A DNA stretch of 64,000 nucleotides from Azorinus chamasolen (GCA_963576725.1 OY755241.1:32676853-32740852); one strand, 5' to 3'. Numbered from the stretch's first letter, positions 8,310 to 18,263 are shown. Notes: generated by a model from the sequence alone, not told the origin. Program-made: numbers and translations.

Positions 8310-8845
8310 TCAAAGGAACATCCATAGGCGTTTCGGTTGTATAGATGTTATCTCAGTAATGATAGGTGTTTTCTCATACAGTCAAGCTAGTGTATGTAAA
8401 AAACATTTATCACTTAGCTACTATGCTATTTAATGTTTCTTTATCAACTCACATTCCACAGGAGGAAAAAACCAGAACGATTAACCTATATAACTATACT
8501 GCGTTATCTCGGTAACAGTCGCGTGTTTTCGTTTTTATGATTTGTCACATAGATACTGTGTTATTTAAGGTATCACTTCTTATACACACATTCCACAGGA
8601 AGAGAAACACAGAACGATTAACCTATGTAACTATACTGCGTTATCTCGGAAACAGTCACGTTTTCTTTTTTTTCTTTTTTTAATGATTTATCACATAGAT
8701 ATTGTGTTATTTAGGTTTCATTTCTGATACACACATGTCGCAGGAGTAAAAAAAACACAGCACGATTAACCTATATAACTATAACTGTGTCATCTCAATA
8801 GCAGTCACACTGTTTCGTTTTACGATTTGTTCATATTTGACTATT
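8310..8845. repeat. ~140-bp tandem repeat, three clear copies plus a degenerate one
   Basis: Copies start CACATTCCACAGGA at 8450, CACATTCCACAGGA at 8587 and CACATGTCGCAGGA at about 8732. All contain AACGATTAACCTAT, ACTGCGTTATCTC and CACATAGATA(C/T)TGTGTTATTT. A weaker copy precedes from about 8310. Located upstream of the membrane-glycoprotein gene. Confidence 0.75.
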
Positions 8846-8849
8846 TGCT

Positions 8850-9372
8850 CAAATTTGGAAGCATCGGTTGCTTAAACTTAATTCACATATTAAATGTTAA
8901 GGACCTTTTTGAGGTACATACAGAAACAAAGCAGGATTAGGACATTGTAATGCACAAATTTATGTTATTATTATTATCATCATATGATAGGTAATGGGTC
9001 ATTCTGATGGGAATCGATAAAATATTGAATAAAAGAGGTTTTGTGAAGATCTGTCCTCTAAAACTGAACACAATGACAGGTAATTTTGATTTGTCATACA
9101 GGTATTTGTTGACCTGATAAGGAAGACCTGTTTCAAAAACCAATGTCAATGTACTGGATTAATGTGTATGATTTGTACAATTTAAAATGAAAAAAAACCC
9201 AACCTGTCCCCTTTTGTCAGCAAGCTTTCTTTTTACGTTGGAGTATCTATTAAACTGATCCTAAATAAGGGATACCTCAACATCAGAGCTGGGGCCGCAC
9301 TTAAAATAGCTTGTGACTTTATAATGCAGTCGCCGTTTTAGCCTCATCCATCATCATGTAGATTTGGTGGTA
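8850..9372. other. 5' region of the glycoprotein gene
   Basis: No convincing ORF. The last 60 bases before the ATG include CTTTATAATGCAG and a pyrimidine-rich TCATCCATCATC that could serve as TATA-like and leader sequence. Confidence 0.3.
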
Positions 9373-10413
9373 ATGGCGGGTTCTATAGTTCTCGGAGTTC
9401 TGTTGGTTATATTTTGGAAGTGTGCACTAGGGTCTGACTTAGTATTGCTTCAGGATGTGAGTGTTAAAAGTAACTCATTTGAGCTGGACTGTATGTGGGA
9501 CGGCCCTGGTTTATATATATCTAATACGAGGGCATTTACGAACATTCAAAGGATAAACTTCGACAGATTGACAAAGAGCGTGTTATCCTTCATCAATCTT
9601 CCAGGTGTTAAACGAGTGGTGGTCGATGACTCTTCACTCAAGACTCAGTGTTATCTCCACACATCAATGGAAATAGAGGTGTATGGGAAAATATACCAAT
9701 GTATCATCACATCCACGACGAAGACCATGCCAACCATGGTGCTATCCACAACAGCACCTACATCAGACTCCATTATGGCATCCATGGCGAAGATCATAGC
9801 ATCCACGGTGACGACCATAGGATCCACAGCAAAATCATCAGCATCCAAGTCCAGGGTGTCGAAAACATCACCTCTGGCGTCAGGCTCAGCCATAACATCT
9901 ATGGTAAAGACATCTACATCCAAGTCCAAGATGTCGAAGACATCACCTCTGGTGTCAGGCTCAACCATAGCATCCACGGTGAACACATCACCTATGGCGT
10001 CAAGCTCAGACATGACATCCATGGTGAAGATATCTACATCCAAGTCCAGGTTGTCACCATTGACAACATCACCTACTGTTGTTCCAGTGAAAGTGGGTGA
10101 GTGTAAAGATGTTGGTTATATAATTGGTATAGTTCTTTTAGGTATAAGATTACTACTAGCATCAATTTTACTGATAATTCTATTTAAACGGCTACGTCTA
10201 CGTCGGTGTAAGCTTCCCCGTGCTCCATTACCACCTCCATTTAACCCTGCACCTATTAATTCTTCCATATCACATGTAGGTGAATATATTATCCCAACAA
10301 GTCCATCATCTAATAGACAGGATTTAGCTGTTGATGATGATGACATCATACTTTATGAGTTTAGAAGACATTCACCGCTTTATCAATCTGTTGCCTCACT
10401 AAATAGCCAGTGA
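9373..10413 (+). CDS. Mucin-like type I membrane glycoprotein
   Basis: Intronless ORF. The ATG at 9373 (TAATGG context) is chosen, since the frame upstream has only TTG/GTG codons. Of 346 residues, 1-20 form a signal peptide (GSIVLGVLLVIFWKCALG). Residues 21-112 are a small ectodomain with Cys 40, 93 and 110. Residues 113-238 are a Ser/Thr/Met-rich stalk made of about 30-residue repeats (KSRVSKTSPLASGS, KSKMSKTSPLVSGS), likely O-glycosylated. Residues 248-272 are a membrane span (VGYIIGIVLLGIRLLLASIL) followed by RLRLRRCK stop-transfer residues. The 75-residue tail has PRAPLPPPFNPAP, an acidic DDDD and YEFRRHSPLYQS. No family recognised. Setting among virus-like ORFs permits an envelope-type protein, but a host mucin-like receptor is equally possible. 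The stalk repeats are also visible as DNA repeats. Confidence 0.65.
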   Translation: MAGSIVLGVLLVIFWKCALGSDLVLLQDVSVKSNSFELDCMWDGPGLYISNTRAFTNIQRINFDRLTKSVLSFINLPGVKRVVVDDSSLKTQCYLHTSMEIEVYGKIYQCIITSTTKTMPTMVLSTTAPTSDSIMASMAKIIASTVTTIGSTAKSSASKSRVSKTSPLASGSAITSMVKTSTSKSKMSKTSPLVSGSTIASTVNTSPMASSSDMTSMVKISTSKSRLSPLTTSPTVVPVKVGECKDVGYIIGIVLLGIRLLLASILLIILFKRLRLRRCKLPRAPLPPPFNPAPINSSISHVGEYIIPTSPSSNRQDLAVDDDDIILYEFRRHSPLYQSVASLNSQ

Positions 10414-11700
10414 CCCAGTCAGGAGGTATATGTTTAACACATGATTACCATTATAAGCCCAGATCAGCCTATATATAAGAAAGGAAATTGCATCCAAGCT
10501 GTTTCACACTGGAACTGTTAATTGTGGAGGAAATGGTTTAGCTTTTACCATTTCTGTCAGGATGCTGGGTGATGCCCCAATGACAAGACCCAGCTTCAGA
10601 CCTTTTTAAATATTTCGGGCGTTCCGTGAGGTGACAATGTCTTGAGCCAAACACAGCACATGACTTGAAACTATAAAATTGATGTGGCTGGGCTATGCTA
10701 ACCGATGATGATAGTATGGTGTTCTGGGGCTACTTTGCCTGAGACGAACACTATGAAAACATGAAATTATACACAAAAACCTATGTTATGGTGATCAACA
10801 ATACCTCAGCTTTGGGGCCAACAATTAAACAATAACCTATAACCGTTAACAACTACTACAGCCCCAAGCCAGCGAGACGGCTGGTCGATGCCTCAACTTC
10901 AAATGGTGTTTGGAACAAATCCTCAAGCTATGTCATGAAACTGTATAAATGTGAGCTATATAACCCTAGACTGTGTGAGTTGAGACCCTAAGCATCAAAC
11001 CCTGTTGAAACCTGTGGTTTGAAGCTATCTCAACGCTACCGTGACTTCAAACCTACGTATCAGACCCTGTCTCAAAGCATGTATGTAACCCTACGCTCTG
11101 AAACCTATCTTGAGCAGTGTATGAAACCTGCTTCAAGAAGCTTATAAAACTAACGCTTTGAAGCCTGCCTGCAGTCTGTTCCGAGCCCGTGCTCGAAAAC
11201 ACTGCCTCAAAAAGACAGCTTCAAAAAGACGGCTTCAAAAGTATAGCCTCAAAAAGACGGCCTCAGGCAGACGGTTCAGCAACGCTCCGAACCCTGAGCA
11301 CGGTCTTCAGCAAACCTGCTTCAAACCGAATATAACCCCAGGCTATATCAGTCTGAGCAACACTATCTCAATGCCTCAGCTAATCTGAGACCGCTATGAA
11401 ATAGCAGTATAATATTATTAAAGGCTGGTTGGACAGTCTTAAACGTGCAATTTTCATGCCCAAAGAGAGAACTCAGAGGACAGTTACTTAGCCCATTCAA
11501 AGAGCAGGTAACTGCACAATTACGTTGCCCAAGCAGACAATATATTCGCCAGTCTTTAACCTTAATGAGTGCAATACTCTATCAGTCAAACACCAACGAT
11601 ATAGCTTCTATACATAAGTATATAGAGCCGTCACTGAAAGTTCTATGAATATTCAGTGCCCTGATCACAAAATAACCAGCAGTGATCGTTGAATAAGCTT
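10414..11700. repeat. Gene-free stretch with degenerate (C)TTCAAACCTG-type repeats
   Basis: From about 10870 to 11340 short words such as GAAACCTG, CTTCAAACC, CCTCAAAAAGACGGC recur irregularly every 20-40 bases. They look like a decayed minisatellite. The open frames here are low-complexity by-products. No gene supported. Confidence 0.35.
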
Positions 11701-11749
11701 GCGCCAGTCTCAGCATTTGTATACAGCTTCCATTAGTTTGAGGTACTTC

Positions 11750-12024
11750 AGCAAATTAGCATATGAACATATTTTATTCATATTAATTATTTCGATTGAC
11801 CAACCGCCTCACTCATTTGAATATATACACAGTACTAATTTTTATAAGGTATAAAACAAACAAAATGAAGTTTAAAAGTGAACTTACTTTGATAAACAAC
11901 AAATTAATGAAATCTAACTAACAGTTAAAAAGGGGAGATAATCCTATATATACAAAACTACAGATAACTCAAATCGCTTACCTAGCGATATACTACAGGT
12001 TTTCTTGACAACAGCCCCCTTCTC
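11750..12024 (-). repeat. Candidate 3' LTR start and polypurine tract of the Ty3-type element
   Basis: Downstream of the RNase H stop on the minus strand is a purine run (GAGAAGGGGGC, plus 12014-12024). It is followed by TGTTGTCAAGAAAACC, with TG at 12013, as expected for a polypurine tract and U3 start. The far LTR end is not determined; a matching 5' LTR is absent because the element is truncated. Confidence 0.35.
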
Positions 12025-12071
12025 AAGAAAACGCTCTACTGTTTTCAACTAATACAAGAAAATCTGTTACT

Positions 12072-13861
12072 CTATTGACGGCTCAGGTAATCAGCACATA
12101 CATTGTCTGAGCCCTTGATTACTTGAACCTTGAATTGATAATTTTGTAGAAACAGAGCCCATCTCATGATCCTACCACTCTCTATCTTGCATTTCTGAAT
12201 GTATGATAATGGTGCGTGATCTGTCTGGAGTATGAACTCCGCACCATACAGGTACTTCTGAAATTTTCTAATGCCGAAGATGATGGCTAGGCACTCACGC
12301 TCTATGACGGGAGTAGTTTTTCTCCCTCTGTAGCAGCTTTTTGCTAGCATATGCTATGGGGAATAAGCCATCTTCAAACTCTTGCATCAAGGCTGCCCCA
12401 ACCCCACTGTCTGAGGCATCTGTTTGTAAAACAAAGGGCCTCTTGAAGTCTGGTAGCCTGAGGATGGGTGAGCAAGTCAACAGGTCTTTGAGCCTATTGA
12501 ACGCCTGCTCATGTTCGTCCATCCATACGAGTGTTTGGCTTTCCTTTCTTCGTCAGGTCTGTGAGGGGAGACGCAACGTCGGCGAATGCTGGGATAAACT
12601 TCCTATAGTATCCCGCCAAATCCAAGAATGCTCGTACTTGCCTTTTGGTCTTGGGTCTATCTGCATTCTTGATCTTATGAAGCTTTTCCTGCTCCATCTG
12701 CAGCATACCTTTGCCAACTACATGTCCTGTGAATGAAATGTTTTCATATCCAATCATGCATTTGGATGGTCTTATGGTCAAGCCGGCATCTCGCACCCTT
12801 GTAAAAACTTCTCTCAACATTCTGAGATGTGGCCCCCAGGACTGGGTATGGCCCATAATATCATCGACATAGTTGTCGGCATCACTGCAACCATGCAGCA
12901 GTTTGCGCATCATCCTGTTGAACGTGCTCCCCGAGTTTACCATGCCAAAAGGCATCTTCTTAAACTGGTAACTTCCATCTGGAGTCGTGAAAGCCGTCAG
13001 ATGCTTTGACTTATCTTCAACAGGTATCTGCCAGTAACCCTTGCTCAAGTCAATCTTAGTGAAGAATTTATCTTCCTTCAAGCTTGCCATGCTGTCCTCA
13101 GGGTTACCCATAGGTTCTGTGTCAAACTTTGTAACAATGTTGAGCCTTCTGAAATCAATACTGAACCTATTTGTGCCGTCTTTCTTTTTCACCAACACAA
13201 TTGGTGAATTATAATCTGATTGTGCTGGCTCTATCACTCCAGCATCAATCATGTTCTGAACCTCATCAGAAACTTCTTTTCTCTTTGCATATGGTATGGG
13301 GTATGGTCGAACCCTAACCGGTGTCTTGCTGGTGAGCTCTATCTTATGCTCCTCCAGCTCAGTTGTTCCAGGCTTCTCGGTGAAAATGTTCTGGAACTCT
13401 TCAAGCAACCTGAGCACATCGTGCCGTTGCTCACGTGTCAAACTTTCTGACACCATGACATCTTTGTATGTCTCAGAACTGGTCAGGCCTGCCAGCTCTA
13501 TCAAACTTTCATCATCTTCACTGTGTTCAGCCTCTATGATCGCCATGCATGAAACAACATCCTCGAGCTCCCTCTCTTCATACTTTTTCAGAAGGTTGAT
13601 GTGGTATGTGCCAACCCTGTCACCAACCTGGACCTTGTAGTCCATCCTGTTAACTACATCAACAACTTCGAACGGCCCTTTCCACTGCAGAGTCAGTTTG
13701 TTGTGCGAGGTAGGCAACAGCAGCAGAACTTTGTCTCCTTTCACAAGCTTTCTGTTTCTGGCTGACTTGTCATAGTGGTGCTTGTACATGCCCTGGGCAT
13801 CGTTCAAACTTTCACGAGCTATCTTGCAAGTGTCCTCGAGTCTGTGTCTCGGGTCAAGCAC
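12072..13861 (-). pseudogene. pol: Ty3/gypsy pol fragment with Gmr1-like order: integrase C-term, RT, RNase H
   Basis: The frame 12509-13861 starts with the integrase C-terminal beta-barrel (LTLQWKGPFEVVDVV ... VGTYHINLLKKYEER), then a linker. RT follows, with PYPIPYAKRKEV, FSIDFRRLN, PFGMVNSGSTFNR and the catalytic NYVDDI. A one-base shift near 12515 leads to the RNase H start (RPFVLQTDASDSGVGAAL). A second near 12300-12330 leads to ERECLAIIFGIRKF, FILQTDHAPL and a stop after ADYLSRQ. Integrase upstream of RT is the order of Gmr1-like elements, not classical gypsy. The upstream protease/integrase core and gag are missing: an in-frame TAA lies just before 13861, and unrelated sequence follows. 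It is dead through truncation and two frameshifts. Confidence 0.85.
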
Positions 13862-13869
13862 ATATTAAG

Positions 13870-14092
13870 CAAGCAGATTACAGTCCCCACAGCTTCATCA
13901 GTCGCTAGTATTCCATACTCCATGCTGGAGTCGTGGGAATTACGCGAGAGGAAGGCATTAGGGCTGGCCAATCAATTGGAGATGGCAGCCTCTGCCTTTG
14001 AGATGTCCTGTGAACTTACGGATGCAGTGCCCGAAGAACTTCGGGCACTTCTCATCCACCTGTCTACAGATTATATTCCACTAAATAATTAG
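13870..14092 (+). CDS. Candidate 3'-terminal exon of an unknown gene
   Basis: After several possible acceptors (AAGCAAGCAG, CCCCACAG) an open frame encodes SVASIPYSMLESWELRERKA, then GLANQLEMAASAFEMSCELT and PEELRALLIHLSTDYIPL, to a stop at 14092. Composition is balanced and strongly helical. About 715 bases downstream, AATAAA at 14807-14812 could be its polyadenylation signal, with a T-rich 3' UTR between. It directly abuts the truncated retrotransposon on its 5' side, so upstream exons may be displaced. Family not recognised; chance is possible. Confidence 0.35.
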
Positions 14093-15450
14093 AACTTTCA
14101 TTAGACTCAAATTTTACTAATCGACGGATATAAATATAACTAACGGATTCCTGAAACTAGCGAAGAATGGCCTTGCAGCGGTGCAGATCTATATACCTAT
14201 TTTTTTTATATATTCTATATATATGTTTTTACTTTCCTTACTTTTATTATTTTATATTGCAATTGTTGATTAGTATAATCATGATTCGTTAGTTTGATGA
14301 AATGTTGCTGTTTTTGTGGTAGTATGCTGTAACCCATATCTACTACATTTCTATTTTTCAGGCTATAGACTTAGTTTTAATGTAGTAATATGCCGTAACA
14401 CATATCTACTGCATTTTTGTTTCAGCTAGACTTATTAATTTCTGTTACATTATGTGAGGTATATATCTTTTTTTTTAATTATTTTTTTTTGATTGATTAT
14501 CCTTTCTGTAATGCAAGGGTGTGTTAGAGGGTGTTAGCAGGATAAGGGTATGAGAGAGACTTGAATGAAAGTTAGCGTGTAAAAGGTTGAGAGTACGGGT
14601 TAAAGGTTTGAGTGCATTTCGTGTATTGGGAGGACAGGGACGCATGTTTGTCGAGACCTATTAATCAGATGTCATATGTATGTGTATTGGGAGTTCAGAG
14701 CTGTCATCCAGGCGGTGACAGTGATGCTAATTATGATTTTAGATAGTATAAATATGAGATGTTTTGTGTATTCTAGGAGAATGTTGAGGAGCTGCTATAG
14801 TCGTATAATAAAAGTTATGAAGTAGAATTCCGGCTTGGTCGTCTATGTATTGTATTACACTTGCTAAGTAAATAATAACACCTTTACTGGCCAGGTCTGT
14901 TTGCATAAGACAATAGCCCTTTTTATCCCTTAGAAATGGTCATACCAATACTATCAAACTATTTATTTCTTATCATTTCATCTTTTGGATATTGAACTAA
15001 CTAGAGGTTATTTTTAATTACTGTGAAGATGATTTATTTTGTTTATGCCAAACTTGTACATGTTGTGTCATGTTTGGTGGCAAAAGGGACAGGCAAGTTC
15101 CAATTTGAGGATGTTGACATTAAGATAATAACTAAGAACGGGAAGTGTGATGTCAGAAGTGACTATTCTATAGTGTGATGAGGAAATGTTGGTTAAGGCA
15201 GCGAAAAGTACAAGTCCAATCCCAACAAGTAGATTCAATGCTGAAGGGATTTCTTTATCACAAGCGGAGGATCTAACAAACAATGTATTTATACATATAT
15301 TTCTATATTTTTTATCAAACTTTAACATCTTAATTAGTTTCAATTGTTTTTGAAAAAGAAAAGGTGCGTCTCTGTGTGTGATCCTAATATATTCTATTTA
15401 GTTTACTTGATCATTAAATATAAAACACATTTCTAATGAAATATTGTTCT
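14093..15450. other. T-rich possible 3' UTR and spacer
   Basis: Contains AATAAA at 14807-14812 and repeated words (TAGTATGCTGTAACCCATATCT and TAGTAATATGCCGTAACACATATCT, 14320-14410). No supported gene from 14830 to 15450. Confidence 0.3.
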
Positions 15451-15456
15451 TTCAGA

Positions 15457-15775
15457 CGCTGACAATCCTAGCTAGTTTGTTAGGCAGCAGAAAAGTGTGT
15501 TTCAACAAGCTACGTGTCCATATTTTCAAAGGCTGCAGAAAATATGGAGGATCAGTAGTGTATGCATGTATGCATATGCATCACTAAATGGAGCCTGTGC
15601 CCATGTGAATGTATATCTACAGCACCATGAGTCCGATACTAATGTAAATGGTGGACACACAGAGGAATGGTTAGACACTGCTAACAAATTAATGATGTTA
15701 ATTAACAATTTCATCAATGAATTACCGGTAATAGACAGTGTTAGACATGTGTGCAGCGACCTATGGTCCTAATTT
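15457..15775 (+). other. Weak candidate exon
   Basis: An acceptor-like TTGTTCTTTCAG ends at about 15457. A frame ending LDTANKLMMLINNFINELPV ... CSDLWS stops at 15772. The C-terminal part looks protein-like, the first part less so. No domain recognised and no partner exon found. Confidence 0.2.
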
Positions 15776-15779
15776 CTGC

Positions 15780-16370
15780 GATCAATTTGAGGAATTTACG
15801 ATAGAGGTGTTATAAGGAATGTTTTGAGGTAAGTGATGAGAAGTTTACAGTAAAGCTCACTGATTGAGAAATTCTTGTAAATATTTGGTAAATTGTCCAA
15901 AGTTTTGGTTTTGTTTTGTTTGTTTTTTGTTTTTTTTAAAAAGTGAGGTTTACTGTAATTTGACTTTACTCCATAATTCATATCTTGGTCTTAGTATTCA
16001 ATATGTTTTGTTTATAACTGCTTTTTTTCCCTTGTTAAGTGTATCATGTGAAATTTAATTAATACTTATAAAATGATAAGAAGGAATTGATAAATGTGCT
16101 TTCCATTTTAAAATAGAACTGGAGTAAAGTCAATACACTCCTTGTCATTTACAAATGTACTTTAAAATATTCATAGTTTGTCGGATGCAATAGGTTTCGG
16201 ATAACCAAGGTTATACTGTACTTTAAAATATTCATTATAACTCTCTCTGTGTTTCTCTCTGTTTCTGTCTTTCCATCTCTCTCTCTCTGTTTGAAGTTGG
16301 TTAACATTTTGTGTAATAAAAAGAGTGGTTCAAAAACGATAGACTCACCTTTGCTTTTGTCCTTTACTAT
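15780..16370. other. AT-rich spacer with CT microsatellite
   Basis: Low-complexity T runs at 15900-15935 and a (CT)-rich tract at 16240-16300. No gene seen. Confidence 0.35.
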
Positions 16371-16374
16371 TCCT

Positions 16375-16659
16375 TCATGTGGGGTAGGCTGTGATGATAA
16401 ACCATCTACACTTCTGTTTCACACAGATGACTTTTATCATATTAGATGTCTGGCCGCTATAACCTAAAACACCAACAGTATGAGACAATGTTTTGCTCAG
16501 GTGTATTCTGTCAGAATGCTTACATATAGTGTCGGGATTATGCAAACACGACCTGATGCTTTCCATCATAATAGCTTTGTCATGAAATAGAGAGGCATTT
16601 GTGCAACTGATATTATGTAAATGTTTCTCTAAAGTGTGTCGTGATACGGTTAAGTGCAT
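16375..16659 (-). CDS. Small single-domain protein, possible BECR/EndoU-like nuclease fold
   Basis: An intact 94-residue ORF from ATG 16659. Features are conserved-looking His residues (SRHTLEKHLHN), an acidic/helical middle (KAIMMESIRSCLHNPD), KHSDRIHLSKTLSHTVGV and the ending WFIITAYPT. A His near the start plus a C-terminal strand ending in TAYP is typical of the BECR superfamily (Barnase, EndoU, ColicinE5/D, RelE) found in small nucleases and toxins. That assignment is by pattern only. It lies on the same strand as, and about 1 kb from, gene pair 2, and is intronless like the rest of the virus-like cluster. No clear TATA box seen. Confidence 0.4.
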   Translation of the reverse strand: MHLTVSRHTLEKHLHNISCTNASLFHDKAIMMESIRSCLHNPDTICKHSDRIHLSKTLSHTVGVLGYSGQTSNMIKVICVKQKCRWFIITAYPT

Positions 16660-17150
16660 CTTGATAAATGATAAGCGAATTAACTTTGAACCCTAAATTA
16701 TGCTTCGCCATTGTCTCTGGTTGGTCAATGTGTGTAAGGATTAATCTTTTGATTGGTGGACAGTACGGTAAATTGATTGGTCCAAGCTTAATCCGAATTT
16801 GAATTCGAAGAACAGGCCATGTGTCATTTGAATAGGTCTTTGTTAGGGTCCAACCAATGTTGACTTTCTGTTGTGTCCTAAATCAACAGTGCACAGGGTT
16901 TGTTGACTCTTGGTGTACTTTCCTTTATGTCTTAAATCAACAATGTGAGGTTTTGAACAATACATTCTATGACGTATTGGTTTCCCTTTGTCCATTGCGT
17001 AAACAGATATTTGAATAAGCTGATGCAATGATGGTGAAATACTTTAGCTAAAAATAACTATGATATCATTCTAAAAATAGATACGCGTACAGCGCCCTCT
17101 ACTTGCGCATGCGCTTGAAGGAAAACAACATTGGTCATTTCAGTCATTTG
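16660..17150. other. Spacer with a short duplication
   Basis: Two related segments (CCTAAATCAACAGTGCA.. at about 16875 and CTTAAATCAACAATGTG at about 16930) are seen. No gene supported. Confidence 0.3.
17104..17114. promoter_or_regulatory. Palindromic NRF-1-like site TGCGCATGCGC
   Basis: The sequence TGCGCATGCGC matches the consensus of the NRF-1 transcription factor common in animal promoters. A TCAGTCATTT initiator-like stretch follows about 40 bases later. No clear gene start was found downstream, so the target is unknown. Confidence 0.3.
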
Positions 17151-17206
17151 AGCGTTGGACGTCGAAGAGTATACATGGGAGAACTGGGTACCTTATTTAT
17201 TTAATT

Positions 17207-17340
17207 GTAGTCATACTACTAACAGTAGTAGTAATAGTGTTGTTGTTATCATTATTATGTTTATAGTAGTATTACTACTGTTGTTGTTGTTATCATCATC
17301 AGTAGTGGAAATAGTAGTAGTAGTAGTTATTATTATCTGG
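17207..17340. repeat. Trinucleotide microsatellite (TAG/TTG/TTA)
   Basis: Irregular runs of AGTAGTAATAG, TTGTTGTTGTTATCATCATC and AGTAGTAGTAG. The open frame across it is low-complexity. Confidence 0.8.
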
Positions 17341-17692
17341 TAGGGAGGACCTGACCCTCAATGTCCGCGACTACCTACCAGAGGGTATACAAGTCAGCTC
17401 TGTATACCGTGTAGATCCTGATCCAATAGGACAGCGACTACCTACTAGATCTTATACTAAAAATACCGTGTAGACCCAGATCCAACATGGCTGCTCCAAC
17501 ATGACCGCCTGCTATACGCGAAAACCCGTGACAAACTACAATCTCCATATATGCAAATGAGGTTACTAAATATAGAAACAAAATGGCCGCGATTACGCAA
17601 GATTACGTCATCTTTGCTTGCCTCCAAAGAGGCCCCAATACTACTAATGGCTACCAAATGTTGTAACTTTAGACTCGGTGTAATCAGGAATG

Positions 17693-17961
17693 TTAGCACC
17701 AGGCTTGTATGTAACCAATAATTCTCAAAAATTCACAGGATGGGGAATGTTTATTATGTTCTTCCAAAGGATTATCAGTTTTCTCCCATTGACAAACGCA
17801 TACGTTACAGATAACTCTGTCCCCGTATCCAGAGTAATGGAAATTTGCTTGAGCTAATTGATATGTGTCTGGAACAATCTGGGAAGACAAGTGTCAAAGG
17901 TAGAGAGACGATTTTCGTAATACTTGTAACACTTTTGTGTTATGCTGTCAGTAGTGTTCAT
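17693..17961 (-). pseudogene. BIR (inhibitor-of-apoptosis type) ORF, second member of ATGA gene pair 2
   Basis: ATG at 17961 overlaps the stop of the upstream ORF (ATGA). The first frame gives the BIR opening YYENRLSTFDTC. Near 17875-17890 the frame shifts and continues YQLAQANFHYSGYGDRVICN, then C-x2-C ... H-x6-C (EEHNKHSPSCEFL) to a stop at 17693. BIR domains bind zinc and, in viral and cellular IAPs, block caspases. The loop between the second Cys and the His is about 13 residues instead of the usual 16, so the domain is shortened as well as frameshifted. There is no RING. The position as coupled second ORF mirrors 6376-6870. BIR genes are also abundant in bivalves, so a host origin must be considered. 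Confidence 0.6.
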
Positions 17962-18236
17962 AAGTTCACTGGCCATTTAGAAAGGCTTTCAGTCGAAGAA
18001 CACTCTTTTAGATCACAGAGGTTTTGAAATTGTTCAACACTAAGTTTGAGTTGTGTTGACCTTTTCTTTAATATGATATAATTGGAATGTTCTGTCTTCT
18101 TCACTACCAGCGAAAGTGTATCGTCTAATGTGCTGTTGATCTGGTTTAAAACGGGTGACCACTGCACTGTTTCGAGTCCTTTTTGTTCTAAATAGTGTAA
18201 TGTGTCGTCTGTAAATTCGAGCTGTGCTTGTGCCAT
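17958..18236 (-). CDS. First ORF of ATGA gene pair 2; paralogue of 6867-7136
   Basis: An intact 92-residue ORF, ATG at 18236, beginning MAQAQLEFTDD. The conserved core STLDDTLSLVVKKTE ... YIILKK ... KLSVEQFQNLCD aligns with the ORF at 6867-7136. The beta-rich core and final LSVEQF helix are reminiscent of PC4. A TATA-like TATATAAAC lies 29-37 bases upstream of the ATG. The stop TGA is embedded in the ATG of the BIR ORF. Two independent loci with the same first ORF and same overlap argue for a real bicistronic unit. Function unknown. Confidence 0.6.
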   Translation of the reverse strand: MAQAQLEFTDDTLHYLEQKGLETVQWSPVLNQINSTLDDTLSLVVKKTEHSNYIILKKRSTQLKLSVEQFQNLCDLKECSSTESLSKWPVNL

Positions 18237-18263
18237 ACTGCGGAATTAAAGCTAAATTGTTAT

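Noticed and set aside
9648..10100. Plus-frame-shifted and antisense ORFs over the glycoprotein stalk
   Set aside because: They only reflect the periodic stalk repeat in other frames.
12341..13640. Plus-strand ORFs over the Ty3-like element
   Set aside because: Shadows of RT/RNase H coding on the minus strand.
15068..15343. 91-residue minus ORF
   Set aside because: No domain, no promoter or splice signals, AT-rich composition.
17457..17699. 80-residue minus ORF after the BIR gene
   Set aside because: GTG start, no recognisable pattern, overlaps the end of the BIR ORF; likely chance.
6376..18236. Bacterial contamination or a bacterial operon, suggested by ATGA overlaps
   Set aside because: Surrounding sequence has animal-type introns, retrotransposons and TATA boxes, and no Shine-Dalgarno pattern or bacterial genes.
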